A stretch of DNA of 64,000 nt from Dactylonectria macrodidyma. Lineage: Eukaryota > Ascomycota > Sordariomycetes > Hypocreales > Nectriaceae. Shown one piece after another: positions 9,734 through 21,935 of the stretch; position 1 is the first letter of the stretch; every line of letters begins with the position of its first letter. The stretch lies in NCBI GenBank assembly GCA_020744425.1, contig JAGMUV010000012.1, positions 372,001-436,000 on the forward strand. The letters run 5' to 3'. The notes below the pieces were generated by a model that had not been told where the DNA came from, made no database searches, and saw only the letters and a program-made list of their open reading frames with translations. The position numbers were made by a program, and so were the translations under genes.

Positions 9734-10343
9734 AATGCAAGTCTCAACTATGGAGAGCTCATTCCGAAATACAAAATAACCCTCACCCCGAAGCTAGCCC
9801 TGGTCTTTCTTTCCGACTATGAGCATTATTCTCTTCGGTGATAGGACTCTGGGCAAGACGAGTAATAACTTCTTTTTCTCCTGCTGGATGAGAGCGCAGC
9901 AACTACACCAATAACAGCAGTCATCCACCGTTTTCTCTGATCCCGAATTGCTTACGAATCTCACTCGCATGCAGGCCGCCGTCTTTCCAAACACTGTGGC
10001 CAAAAGTGTTAGCTATTCTGCTTATGCAAAGGTCTCATTAATTGCCTAGATAGGAATATTCTTTTCTTCTATGGTTACCTAAGTTTTGTAAACATTACAC
10101 ATGCGAGTTTCTTGATCCATGAGAGGAGGAGCCATATTTGCAGCATCGAAAGGATCCTAAATGTTGGGCATTATCAAATATCGCGTCCATATTGTCAACA
10201 TCACACATGGTAGTCCATGGCCAAGCTCTGTGGACTGTTCAAACATCTTCTATAAAGATGAGTCTAGAACTCATGGTACTCAAACATAACGATAAACGTC
10301 TATTCCCTATCGTCCACCCAGTCATTATCCGTAACCAGTCACT
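9734..10343. other. Intergenic stretch
   Basis: This is AT-richer DNA between the bZIP remnant and the 3' end of the sec18 copy. No gene, RNA or repeat can be supported. Confidence 0.3.
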
Positions 10344-12982
10344 CTAACCCCTGAACTCCTGGATCTTCTCGCAAAGCAGGTCCGTAAACGTCTCCAGTAC
10401 TTCCTGGTTGCCTCCAGCCCGTGCCTCGAAAATGCAGTCGAGGATTGTCTTGATGCCAACGCCAACTTGGTCTGAGCCCGTGCGCCCCTGGATAATGCGG
10501 ATTGCCTGACCCACGTCGGCTGTGTTGAACATACGGGAATCCTGCAATACCACGGCAAGCTCCTGCAAACTGTTCACGGCAGGTACCGGCACCCTCTTGG
10601 CGAAATCCATATCAATCTCGAGCAACCTGAGCACAGAGGCCTTGGAGGAAGTGACGAAGATCAAAAGGTGGTGGCCCTGCGTGATACTGTTAGTCTTGTC
10701 GATGGTAGTGTTTGAGACGACTAGACTTACCTTGGGCGGTTTCGACACCAACAAAGTTGTCAGGGCTTCAAGCATGACGTTCGAGAAGCGCTGGCCGATC
10801 GGGTTCCAACCGGTCAGGCGCTCAAAGTCATCTAGGATCAGGAGACTGGCAGGCGATTTGTAGGCGTCTGCAAATGCCTTGTGTACGTAGTCCTTCTTGG
10901 CGAAGTCGTCGCGGTATCCCACAAGATCTGATGGCGTCACCATCTTGACAAACGGAAATCCGGACTGCATGGCAATGTGCGCTGCCAGGGCTGTCTTTCC
11001 TGATGCCCTGGGCCCGTGGAATAGGACAGATGTGCTGAACTTGTTAGGGTCCTCCTTGATCATGCCAACGACGCGCATCATCTCCTGAACGGTCAGGTTG
11101 ATATGAGGGTCGTAAGGGGTGATACCCAAACGGACAGCGTCCTCAAGATCGGCCTCGGAGACACCGTAAGCCGGGCGGACTTCAGTCAAGGCATTCATGA
11201 AATCGCTGCGGTTGATCCTCATGTTGGCCACGTCTTGCTTGACAGCGGCCAGCTGGCCAACCTCGGTATGGCGGGAAAAGGCAAACGATGCCGCAGCCTT
11301 GACCAGACCACTCAGCTCAGCTCCCGAGAAATTCTTGGTGAGCCCAGCAAGCTCCGCCACGTCAACATCAGGGTCTAGGAGTCCGTTCTCGCGCATTTTG
11401 GATGTGTGGATTTTGAGAATCTCGTGGCGACCTTCCTCATCAGGCAGCGAGATTTCAAGGTGAACTTCGAGACGACCAGGTCACAACAGAGCATCATCAA
11501 TCATGTCCTTTCGGTTGGTCATTCCGATGAGGAGAATATTGTTGAGCTGGTCAACACCATCAAGCTTGGACAGCAGCTGGTTCACCACACTGTCGCCGAC
11601 GCCGGTGCCGCCGCCAGCCCCTGAACCTCGCTGCTTGCAAACGGCGTCCAGCTCATCAAAGATGATGATGTGCAAGCTACTCTCATCTCCTTTCTCCTTG
11701 TACTCCTTTTCGGCATCCGCAAACAACTTTCGAATGTTCTCTTCTGACTGACCAACGTACTTGTTGAGCACTTCAGGGCCGTTGATGACCTTTGGAGGAC
11801 GGGCGTTTAGCATCTTTCCAATTTGACGGGCAATGAGCGTTTTTCCAGTTCCAGGAGGACTGTACAGCAGCACTCCCTTGACGTGAGGAATGCCGATTTC
11901 GGCGACCAGGCCTGGGGGGAATACTCGAGACGCGAAAGCTCGACGGAAGATGGTAGCGAATTCATCACCCAGACCACCGATGCCCATATCCTCAAACTTG
12001 AAGTCGGGGGCGAGAATGGCGTTGGAGTTTGGCTTCGACATGGAAGGCTTCAGGTTGAAATCGCCCTTTCTATCGCGGTGGAAGAGAACTCGGCTCTGGC
12101 TGGTTAGAATGCCACGGGCGTGGGGTTCTCTGTGAGTTTGTTTTCCAGAGTCATCCGATGACATGGCCAGGTCAACGAGACCGACTGTCTTGACAACAAT
12201 GAGAAGAGGGATGGTTCGTACATCCATCAATATGCGCTGGCCGGGAGAGAGGACCTGGTTCTGACATGTGTCAATGAACATCTTAGACAGTTCATCCTCA
12301 TCATAGGGGACCTCGGTCTTCTTGTTTGGTGAGGCGAAGCCGATCTCGAGATCAATCGAGCCAAGGTAGGCCTTGCCTCCAGTAGCGAATGGGTCGTAGA
12401 TCTGACCGGTGAGTGTGTCTCTCATGGTAATGCCGGCCCATGATCGCTGAGGATCGGTCAAACTAATACCGCCTGGAGGGAAGCCGGGAACTGGTTTGGC
12501 GGTGACGACATATTCGCCAGCGGGCTGACCACCTCGAAGCATAATGTAGAGATCGGGACCGTCGCGGTTGGGGGGGAAGTCATCGGGCGAAACGGCGCAA
12601 CTTAAAGTTTAGCCTCCCATATTAGATGTGTCCTCAATGGGATCGCAAAGACGGAGGGTATTCACAGGTTGCCATAGATGAGTCTGGACTGGAGCGACTT
12701 GTCGGTGACCTTTTCAACCCGCAAGGGGACTTGTCTGCCACCACCGGTGGGCTTCTCTGACTGTCGCGACATACCGGGCGAGCGAGACTGGTCGGCGTAG
12801 CCACCGCCCTGAGGCCTGCCTTGCTGTGCTCGAGGATCATTGTATTGGCCACCGTATCCTTGCGGCTGCTGCTGGCGAGGATCGCCATATGGTGCTCTCT
12901 GGGGAGATTGCTGTTGGCCTCCGCCTGATGGCCCTCTATTGGATCCAGGCAAGCCAAACCCGCTGAAGGGGGTCCTCGACAT
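10344..12982 (-). pseudogene. sec18: Sec18/NSF AAA ATPase copy with in-frame stop in D1
   Basis: Sec18 (NSF) is the hexameric ATPase that disassembles SNARE complexes after membrane fusion. Exon 1 is 12666-12982 (Gly/Gln/Pro-rich N-terminus, then the N domain), with introns at 12601-12665 and 10677-10730. The order N domain, D1 and D2 is complete. D1 has Walker B IIFDELDAV and the NSF-specific KYVGQSEENIRKLFADAEKE segment; D2 has GPRASGKT. Two faults stand out: a TGA at 11481-11483 replaces the Arg before PGRLEVH in D1, and the D1 P-loop reads SPPGTGKT where the family has GPPGTGKT. The frame after the stop is open to the normal C-terminus. Because SEC18 is essential in studied fungi, this is more likely a second, decaying copy than the sole gene, unless the stop is a sequencing error or is read through. 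Confidence 0.85.
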
Positions 12983-14336
12983 TGCGGCGGTGGAGGAAGG
13001 GAACGGTCAGGAGAGGATGACGCTATAGCAGACTCGTGTGTAACCCGTCGTCGGGGGTAATTGGGTCAAGAGCTTGGACGGGTTGTAAGGGTGTGGTGTT
13101 GGAAGTTGAAAGGTCTAAGTTCTGGTGGTGAAAGGCGCCATGCTGGAGCTTACCATATGCTGACGCCAACGAAGGGCGACCATCAAGCCCCAGAGTCTCA
13201 GCTCAGTTTCGAAGCCTTAGTGCCTAAAGGGGCTTAGCGGTCTGGCTCCCTAAGTTATGTCATACATAGCCATTTTTGGACGCTTCGAGGGGATCAGCCC
13301 CGCCTTCCCGTACTGGCCCAGGCAGGTCACCAAGACGCTCCCAGAAGCAGCCTGAAGTAGTGGGAGAAACCTGACTCAGAGCTCTTCAAATCGACGTTCA
13401 CAGTTCGCAACAAGATGACTGCTGTTGACACATATCAGGAGAAACGATACAACGTCAGGGTATACAGCCAGCGTTGTAAGGCTGCCAACAGCCCAAGCCG
13501 ACCATGCTTAGACAGAGTCCTACGCGGATCGGGTAGTATATCGTATCAAGAAGTGGAATGGAGTAGACGTGGATCCGCCTCACTACTCCAGAGACTCAAA
13601 AGGCGAACATGAGACGGACTTCTGTGAAGGATGTAGGGCCGGCCATTGTACTCGGGGATAGTTTCGGGTGCTCGGTGCAGCACTAGCATGATGATAAACC
13701 AAGTGAGGTGATTATCATGAAGTCAAAAGGGGATAGGGAGTTAGGGACGCGGACCCAGCGACAGCTAAGGAGATACGAAAAGATAAAAGGGCCGCTGAAT
13801 TAGTTCGCCCTGAATAATCTGTGTTGTAATGAGTGATTATCGTTAGAATACGGAGTGAGAGGATCGAGGAGGTTGAGGTGTGTCATGATCTCTCCCTAGC
13901 TTACTGGCGCTATCTGACTCGTGGAGCTGGGGGTAATCGGGTCTCTAGCCGACTGGTCGCAGGTGGGAAGCATTATGGCAACGGGATGTGTCGAGGGTAG
14001 AATGGGCAGTGAGAGAAGGGAATGGGGAAGAGAAAGAGTCACGTCCAACAGGGGAGGGCGTGATCTTTATACTTGAGTCCTTCATTCTACCAGAGTGGCC
14101 AGCCCCCTCACGCCTCTCGTCATTGTTGTCCGGTGCGACTTCCCAGGAAGTCGCGCTGAGGGTGAATGAGGCACCGTGATCTGTCTTTGAACTGCCCAGG
14201 TTCATGGAAACCCTTGCCATGCAATATCCTGGCTGCACCCCATTCGACTCCTGTGGCCAGCTCAGTCTAGTCTCGAGAATGTTCCTTAGGCTCAACAAAG
14301 GGTTTGACAGCCGGTTCAATATCTTTAACATTATAG
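12983..14336. other. Intergenic stretch upstream of sec18 copy
   Basis: The first 150-200 bp are the likely promoter and leader of the minus-strand sec18 copy. The remaining 1.1 kb has short open frames (for example 13415-13612 plus, 13945-14331 minus) without recognisable domains. Confidence 0.3.
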
Positions 14337-14847
14337 CTAGACAACGTAACCTGCACTATCATGGCTTATAAGCCCTTCTAAGCGCCGTGGTCTACCAAGA
14401 AGTTGATCGGTCCCATGGTCGCGCTGATGCCTCTTTCTCTTCTGTGAAAACCTTACTACTTGCCTGTGTCGCACGACGGGTAACATTTCTGCTAGATCGA
14501 AATCGATGAGCATGATGTGTCCCCGCTCATGGTTCCAAAGGAGGTTCGCCCGCCGCATGTCGTTGTGTACAACGCCATGTGTGCGAAGTCGCTCTTGCAG
14601 TCGTATCAACTCTCCTGGTGGGAAGTTGTCGTTCATTTTGACTGCTTCTCCCGTCCATGACATTAGCAACATGTGAAGGATGGTAGCTGCCGCCAACGGG
14701 TAAGGCGTATGCAAAGCGATACTACCTAAGCAAGCGGCAACAAAATGGCCCTGCAATGGTTCCAGGCGCGAGTAGACTTCTGCTTCATGTTGCAGCCTTT
14801 TGACGGCCGAGGCGAACGTTCCATTTCCAACGAATGTGTACCCACAG
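14337..14847 (-). pseudogene. Fragment of a fungal protein-kinase-like protein
   Basis: The frame reads YTFVGNGTFASAVKRLQHEA, then LEPLQGHFVAACLGSI, HMLLMSWTGEAV, GVVHNDMRRANLLWN and IMLIDFDLAE. This is the order of the C-lobe of a fungal kinase-like family: HxD-type catalytic loop with Asp and Asn, then the metal-binding D-F-D. No start codon lies in frame at the N-terminal side, the N-lobe before VKRLQHE is absent, and the part after the catalytic loop is short. It is a truncated copy of a kinase that in many fungi is repeat-associated and of unknown role. Confidence 0.6.
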
Positions 14848-15228
14848 CGGCGTAATGATAGCTTGAAGAGTGACGCTACTACCCGTCTCGATGAGCAGCT
14901 TCAACCTGTTGGTTTTTTCTCCCGGCCGAGGCCAGGGTTTTCCAACGGGGAGGCTCGAACCTGTGAGGTATGGAGTGTTTAAAGGGATCTGGGGTGTTCT
15001 GGTGCAACTTGGTATGGGGTGGATGTGAACTACCGTTGATCTAGTCTCCCGGAAGTGCAAACTGACCCGGACGGTCCAGATGCGTGGCGAAGTTAGCAAG
15101 CGCTACTTCACCATCCACTGTAGGAATGGGTTTGGGAAGGAGAGATCAAAGTCTTAAAGGCTCTTGTTGCTTGTAACGGGCGATGCAAGTACCGTTTTCC
15201 GAAAGGGGGGAAGAGTATGGTCTCATAG

Positions 15229-16179
15229 TTATCGAGAATTTCGTTGGAGCAGCTTGGCGACGGCCTCGTGCCCATTCTCGGCGGCCCACGGTAACGGCGT
15301 CCAACCATCTTCGTCCTTGACCTCGACGTCGGCGCCCTTCTTGAGCAGCAGCTTGACAATGGCCTCGTGCCCCCCCTCGGCGGCCCACCAAAGCGCCGTC
15401 CGACCATCTTCGTCCTTCGCCTCGACGTCGGCGCCCTTCTCGAGCAGCAGCTTGACGATGGCCTCGTGCCCACTCACGGCGGCCCACCATAGCGGGCCCT
15501 TCTCGAGCAGCAGCTTGACGATGGCCTCGTGCCCCTTCAAGGCGGCCCACCATAGCGCCGTCCGACCATCTTCGTCCTTCGCCTCGACGTCGGCGCCCTT
15601 CTCGAGCAGCAGCTTGACGACGGCCTTGTGCCCCCTCTCGGCGGCCCACGATAGCGGCGTCTGACCACCTCTGTCCTTGGACTCGACGTCAGCGCCCTTC
15701 TCGAGCAGCAGCTTGACGACGGCCTCGTGCCCCTCCTCAGCGGCACACCTTAGCGCCGTCCAACCATCTCCGTCCTTCGCCTCGACGTTGGCGCCCTTCT
15801 CGAGCAGCAGCTTGACGACGGCCTTGTGCCCCCTTTCGACGGCCCGCCACAGCGCCGTCCCACCATATTCGTCCTTCGCCTCGACGTCGGCGCCCTTCTC
15901 GAGCAGCAGCTTGACGACGGCCTCGTGCCCCTCCTCAGCGGCACACCTTAACGGCGTCTGACCATCTCTGTCCTTGGACTCGACGTCGGCGCCCTTCTCG
16001 AGCAGCAGCTTGACGACGGCCTCGTGCCCACTATCGGCAGCCCACAATAGCGGCGTCCGACCATGCTCGCTGTCCTTCGCCTCGATCTCGGCTCCCTCCT
16101 CGAGAAGTAGCTTGACAACGACACGATGACCATAGTACGACGCTACCATGAGATCCGTAAAACACTTGGTAGTACTCAT
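15229..16179 (-). CDS. Ankyrin-repeat exon of a HeLo-ankyrin protein
   Basis: A 316-residue frame is made almost entirely of ankyrin repeats of 33 residues (GHEAVVKLLLEKGADVEAKD-type), about nine copies plus one shortened copy in which the usual linker and start of the next repeat are lost (EKGPLWWAAVSGHEA). Repeats are nearly identical at the DNA level (99-bp period), which points to recent homogenisation. The true exon probably starts at a splice acceptor close to 16180, because the HeLo-coding part lies upstream on the same strand. Ankyrin repeats serve as ligand or partner recognition surfaces in fungal cell-death proteins. The exon itself is intact, but its N-terminal effector part is broken, so whether it is expressed is uncertain. 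Confidence 0.8.
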   Translation of the reverse strand: MSTTKCFTDLMVASYYGHRVVVKLLLEEGAEIEAKDSEHGRTPLLWAADSGHEAVVKLLLEKGADVESKDRDGQTPLRCAAEEGHEAVVKLLLEKGADVEAKDEYGGTALWRAVERGHKAVVKLLLEKGANVEAKDGDGWTALRCAAEEGHEAVVKLLLEKGADVESKDRGGQTPLSWAAERGHKAVVKLLLEKGADVEAKDEDGRTALWWAALKGHEAIVKLLLEKGPLWWAAVSGHEAIVKLLLEKGADVEAKDEDGRTALWWAAEGGHEAIVKLLLKKGADVEVKDEDGWTPLPWAAENGHEAVAKLLQRNSR

Positions 16180-16624
16180 ACCTGTAGTATTCCAATGAAT
16201 TCTAAACCATATGGAGTAGCTCTTCGAATCCGGATCACAAATTCTCAGAGCGAAAGATATAATGGCGGCGTCATCGATGATACCAGCCTCACAAAAGTGA
16301 GCGCTCCAAGTTTTGGCTGAGTAATCTAAGAAGGCGTGGATATCGATAGAGTGGCCGGCTTCCCAACTCGCATCTGTCAGAAGGCTAATCTCGGAGTTTG
16401 AAGAAGTTCAGGCAGAAGCAAATTGGTGAGAAATCCGTGGTTAGTTATCTGCTGCCCCGCCTCGACCGCGGGCGCTTACTCGCAGTTGAATAAGCACCTC
16501 TCGCCCCAATAACGCGCATCTACGCTCATACCTCGGCTGTTCAGAAAACTGCTGCCCCGCTCCTGCCTGAGGCCGAAGTCAGTTAGTAATGAGTCGACCA
16601 TCACTCGAGATGACAGCTTACCTC

Positions 16625-17293
16625 TGTTCGCCTCTTCGATCCGGGCGAGGATCCGCTGCAGCTCAGCGGGCCAAGCATGGCCTGAGGATGTTCCTGATCT
16701 CCGTTAGACGACGAGCATCGAGGCAGCGCTCAGATACGCACCTAACCCGGACGCGAGGTTGTCGGTGCGCCTGGTGTCCAGCTCGTGTACCGGCCGCGTA
16801 CCCTGCACTGCATCGACGGGCACCAAGTTGTGCAGTTGTTGCACCAGCTTTTCGAACAGCTCGACCTGATCTGTGCGCTCTGTCTTGCCCCAGAGCGTCC
16901 AAACCAGCTTCCGTCGCCTCGTGCCGTGAGGCCGGGGTCGGAACGAGCCCAACGAGACGTCATCACCCGGCGTCATGGCCCGGCTGGTGCGGTGTACAGA
17001 CGTGTCACTCGCATCACAGAGAGTATTAATGATCTGTAAAATATCATTTACCGTCGCAAATATATCGCGGCTGTCGAGAGCAGGGTGGTGGTCTTCCGAC
17101 CGCATCGTTTCTTCGAACCCGACGAGCCGACCCCATTCCTCGAGGCGGACCTTGGCAGCCTTGAACTTGGTGTCTAGTACGTGCGAGTCGACTCGGATGA
17201 TCGGTAGGTCTATACCTTGTCCACGGCCTCTAGGCAGGAGCTGAAGAGGCCGGCGAGCCCAACGACCCCGACGGTGAGACCAACAGCCTCCAT
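16625..17293 (-). pseudogene. HeLo cell-death domain, broken N-terminus of the ankyrin gene
   Basis: From the ATG at 17293 the frame reads MEAVGLTVGVVGLAGLFSSC, the hydrophobic first helix typical of HeLo domains, which permeabilise membranes in HET-S-type cell death. A TAG at 17210-17212 replaces what should be a Gln codon, and the frame then shifts into VDSHVLDTKFKAAKVRLEEW, HHPALDSRDIFATVNDIL and LFEKLVQQLHNLVP, the rest of the HeLo fold. A second shift near 16700 leads to LQRILARIEEANR before a likely splice donor. With the ankyrin exon at 15229-16179 this forms a HeLo-ankyrin gene inactivated in its effector domain. No NACHT domain is seen between the two parts. Confidence 0.75.
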
Positions 17294-17474
17294 GGCGGTG
17301 CGATCGATGGACGTGATGGATGCGATGGGTTTGATGGGTTTGAGCTGAGGTGGAAGGCGGCATCTCGATATATCCCCGCTCAACACCGCCACTCATCGTG
17401 CGCGAGGCTGTTTGCTCTGCATACAGAGCGTGGGACCACTCACCTTCTCCATTCGCACCTGAACAGCCTTCCAT

Positions 17475-18160
17475 CTGGCCGTCCTTCCCTATTTAATCAT
17501 GTCCTCTCTATGACCTCGCCGCGACCACTGAAGCAATGCTCTGGGCGTGTATTATGAATAGTCTGTCCTATGCAGAAACCCGATGCCTTAAAAAGCGGTT
17601 TGATGGCCAGGTTAGACAAACGCATGAACAAAGTCGAACGTCTTGTCCGCCCCTTGTAAATAGTGGCAGCTCAAGTGTGTCGCAAGCAAAGACTGCCACG
17701 TATCGTGCCGCCACAGCCGAATCGCATGGCTCTCTTCTCAACTTCCAAACAAGTTTATTTCTCTAGTCGCCCTAAATGTCTACCTCTCCTAACAATCAAG
17801 ACATATGGAGTGAATCCGAATCGTTGCGCTGGCAGTTGCATTATTTGCCAAGAAGGGGATTAAACACACTTTCGTGGACAGGGCACCCTGTCCACAGCCA
17901 CCCTTAGCCCGATCGGCATTTGGCTGCTGATCGATGAAAGTGGATTGTGGCTGTCCAATGGAAGGAGTGGCTCAACGGGAGTCCAGGTGCACCCCCGCCT
18001 CGTGTCTACCCTTGTAAGCACCGGCTAAATCCATACCTGGCGCAAGTGCCAGTACCCGGCCGGCCTTGACTGACTTTTGAAGCCAGTTAAGACGTCACGA
18101 CACAGGCTTCCCTTTGCTCGTTGACGAGCTACACAACCTTGAGTCCCGAGCTGCATCACC
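17475..18160. other. Intergenic region, V-ATPase promoter side
   Basis: No gene is supportable here. The last 200-300 bp must contain the promoter and leader of the V-ATPase subunit gene that starts at 18161. No distinctive operator-like motif was recognised. Confidence 0.35.
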
Positions 18161-20959
18161 ATGGCTCCACGACAGGATACCCCATTCCGCTCGGCGGACA
18201 TGAGCATGGTGCAGCTGTACGTCTCCAACGAAATCGATCGGGAGGTCGTCACTGCCCTTGGCGAGCTTGGATTGTGCCAGTTCCGCGACGTAAGCCTCCA
18301 TGCCCAAGCTATCTCCTCCATGCAGGCTACTCATGTGTTCTTTCATCCAGCTCAATGAGGATGTCAGCGCCTTTCAGCGAACTTTCACCCAGGAGATCCG
18401 ACGCCTTCACAATGTCGAACGACGGCTGCGTACATCATTGTAACCCCTCGGAATGCACTCAGCCTAACGGGACGCAGGATACTTCTATGTGCAGATGGAA
18501 AAGGCCGGAATCACACTTCGAAAGCTTAATCTTGATGCTGAGAGGCTCGCGTCGCCCTCTACCTCGGAAGTTGATGAACTCGCCGAGCGAAGCCAGAAGC
18601 TTGAGCAGCGCGTCTCCGCACTGAACGACAGCTACGAGGCCCTCAGGAAGCGTGAGGGCGATCTCATTGAATGGCGCTGGGTGCTGAGGGAGGCTGGCGG
18701 CTTCTTTGATCGCGCTCCCGGCCACGTGGAGGAGATTCGAGCCTCTACACACAACGATGACGTGCCGTTGCTTTCCGACGCTGAGCAACATAACGCCGCG
18801 CCTGACGTCGAGAGATCATTTTCCGGCATGAAAATTGACTTCGTCGCTGGCGTCATCTCTAGGAATCGTGTTGCTACCCTTGAGCGTATCCTCTGGCGAA
18901 CTCTTCGTGGCAACCTGTACATGAAACAGTCGGAAATTCTGGAGCCGTTGACCGACCCCACGAACAACGAGGCTGTCAAGAAGAATGTCTTTCTCATCTT
19001 CGCTCATGGCAAAGAGATTGTCGCCAAGATCCGGAAGATAGCTGAATCCATGGGAGCTGAGGTGTACAATGTCGACGAGAACAGCGACATCCGACGTGAC
19101 CAGATTCACGGGGTGAACAATCGTCTCGAGGACGTCCAGAGCGTCCTTCGCAACACACAGACTACTCTTGAAGCAGAGCTCAACCAAATTTCGCAGTCTC
19201 TGTCTGCCTGGATGGTGCTCATTGCAAAGGAGAAGGCTGTATACACCACTCTCAACCTGTTCTCTTACGATCCTGCCCACCGGACCCTCATCGCTGAGGG
19301 TTGGTGCCCCACCAATGATTTGCCTCTCATCAGGACTACCCTCCAGGACGTCACCAACCGAGCTGGTCTCTCCGTTCCGTCCATCATCAATGAGGTTCGA
19401 ACCAACAAGAAGCCACCCACTTATATGAAGACCAATAAGTTTACCGAAGGCTTCCAGACCATTGTCAATGCGTATGGTACAGCCACCTACCAGGAGGTTA
19501 ACCCGGCCATGCCTGTCATCATTACCTTCCCTTTCCTCTTTGCTGTGATGTTTGGCGACTTTGGACACGCTGTTATCATGCTCTCTACTGCGTTGGCCAT
19601 GATCTATTGGGAGAAGCCTCTGAAGAAGGTTACATTCGAACTGTTCGCCATGATCTTTTACGGCCGATACATTGCCCTGGTAATGGCAGTCTTCTCTTTA
19701 TTCACTGGCCTCATCTACAATGACGCCTTCTCCAAGTCTATGACTCTGTTTGACAGCGCTTGGACATTCAAGAAGCCGGAGGGCTGGCAAGAAAAACAGT
19801 CTGTTTCTGCTACGTTAAGCGACGACGGCTACCGCTATCCATTCGGTCTAGATTGGGCATGGCATGGAACAGAGAATAATCTTCTCTTCAGCAACAGCTA
19901 CAAGATGAAGATGAGTATCATCCTCGGCTGGGCTCACATGACCTACTCGCTTTGCTTCTCCTACATCAACGCGAGGCATTTCAAGAAGCCCATTGATATC
20001 TGGGGTAATTTCCTTCCTAGAATGATCTTTTTCCAGGCTATCTTCGGTTACCTCGTCCTTTGCATCATCTACAAGTGGTCTGTGGACTGGTTTGATACTG
20101 GTGCGCAGCCTCCTGGCCTTCTGAACATGTTGATCTACATGTTCCTGCAGCCTGGAACTCTTGACGAGCGCTTGTACGCTGGGCAAGAGTATGTTCAGGT
20201 CATTCTGCTTTTGATAGCTTTTGTCCAGGTACCGATCCTGCTCTTCCTCAAGCCCTTCTTTCTCCGTTGGGAACACAACTGTGCCCGCGCTAAGGGTTAT
20301 CGCGGCATCGGCGAAACCTCCCGTGTTAGCGCCCTAGGCGGTGACGATGAGAACGAGGCTTTGGTCAATGGACACGGCGACAGCTTTGACGATGATGGCG
20401 AGGGTGTTGCAATGATTACCCAGAATATTGACGAAGACCACGAGGAGTTCGAGTTTGGCGAGGTCATGATCCACCAAGTCATCCACACTATTGGTAAGCT
20501 GCCGCTTTGTCTGCAATCCAGGGGACATTGGATCCTAACCCGTGCCTACAGAGTTTTGCTTGAATTGCGTTTCCCACACTGCTTCGTACCTACGTCTCTG
20601 GGCCTTGTCGCTGGCCCATCAGCAACTGAGTGTGGTGCTTTGGAACATGACTCTAGGCCCTGCTCTAAAGATGGGAGGCGTTGTCGGCGTCATTATGATT
20701 GTCGTCTGTTTCTATATGTGGTTCTTCCTCAGTAAGCTCTGCCTTCAATTTCACGGCTACAAGATGGCCACTGACAAGTTTTATAGCGATTGCCATTTTG
20801 GTGTGCATGGAGGGTACCAGTGCCATGTTGCACGCGCTCAGATTGGCGTGGGTTGAGTCCTTCTCCAAGTTCGCAGAGTTTGCGGGTTGGCCGTTTGCAC
20901 CATTCTCCTTCATCGCTTTGTTAGAGGAGTCGGAAGAGTTGAAAGACTACTTGGAATGA
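18161..20959 (+). CDS. vph1: V-type proton ATPase subunit a
   Basis: This gene encodes the 100-kDa membrane subunit a of the V-ATPase, which forms the proton half-channels in the Vo sector of vacuoles and related organelles. The exons are 18161-18289, 18351-18429, 18478-20493, 20552-20731 and 20787-20959, giving 858 residues, the usual length. The start follows caccATGG. The N-terminal cytosolic half has [15 protein letters not shown]. The membrane half has [51 protein letters not shown] and the hallmark [15 protein letters not shown], whose Arg is the essential proton-transfer residue. All introns are short with GT..AG ends and all junctions keep frame. No lesion is visible. It may be the core gene or, given the neighbourhood, an extra paralogue. 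Confidence 0.93.
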
Positions 20960-21489
20960 TGTAGCAGATTTACAAGGGGCAATACTTCTCATATTTCTTT
21001 CTGCAGACTTAGCCACATTGTACGATAAACAATTCATCACAGCAGCAACAGGCTGAAGAGTTAGTATCAACTTCTTCAAACATCCCAGTTTTAGTCAAAG
21101 GTCAAAAAATGGATGTTGGGGTATCAGGAAGCTCAGCCATAATGTGGTGATAAAGTTGCTAGGCGACGGTATTTTGATGCTCCCGGTCCATTTTCAGGAT
21201 GCTCTTAGCTTGGGTATTCCGGGAGATATGCGCCAACATACACAGAAAGAGAAAACGAAGGTCAGAAAGAGTGGCCAGGGTGGATTAAGGAAGGTTAAAG
21301 AATTGGGGCAAAAGGCCAAGATACTCACTGCATTGTTCTTTTTTGACCCTATAGCCGGTGATTTCAGCGTCGGAGGCCATATCCCTGATGGTGAAACAAT
21401 TCCGGATTTTAATCTTCTGGTATGCGTTATCACACAAGCTAAACATGCAACTACTGACGAACTACTAGTTCCAAAACCATCTACGTGAG

Positions 21490-21902
21490 CCCCAAGCATA
21501 TCCAAGACGACAGAGGCGTTCAACGCGAAATCGACCGTCGATTCGATAAGCGGTTGGGGTAATGGATTCCTCGAATACCTCAAGGAGAGGAACGATGGCA
21601 GCAACTACGCCATAAACGGCGCATCAACAGAGACCTTCCTTGCCGAGGAACGATGGGACAGAGTGATGGAGGACGTCGAGAAGGAAACGACGGAGTACAA
21701 ATCCGTGGTGGTCGTGGTGATGATACAATTTGGCCATAACGACCAATCGCCAGAACATGGAATCTCGCCCTATGTGTTTGGGAGGATGGTGGTCGATCTG
21801 CTGTTGAGAAAGTTGCCAGAATTCAAGAGTCATTTCCCGAGCGGAGGGGCCATGAGCGACAGGATCTGGGGCGGAGTGTTTGCATCACCACATTATGGCT
21901 GA
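21490..21902 (+). pseudogene. SGNH/GDSL hydrolase fragment (rhamnogalacturonan acetylesterase-like)
   Basis: In one frame the sequence reads TTEAFNAKSTVDSISGWGNG, then NYAINGASTETFLAEERWD and MIQFGHNDQSPE. These are the SGNH-family blocks II and III with the oxyanion-hole Gly and Asn (NGAS, GHND), spaced as in rhamnogalacturonan acetylesterases. Block I with the catalytic Ser (GDS) and the C-terminal block V (DxxH) are missing. A TGA lies directly upstream in frame, and the 3' side runs into the inverted repeat. It is a captured or truncated piece, not a working enzyme. Confidence 0.6.
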
Positions 21903-21935
21903 GTTTCCTGATACCCCAACATCCATTTTTGAGCT

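Noticed and set aside
15164..15961. Open frames on the plus strand across the ankyrin exon
   Set aside because: They are Ser/Pro-rich mirror frames created by the GC-rich 99-bp repeat, with no independent support.
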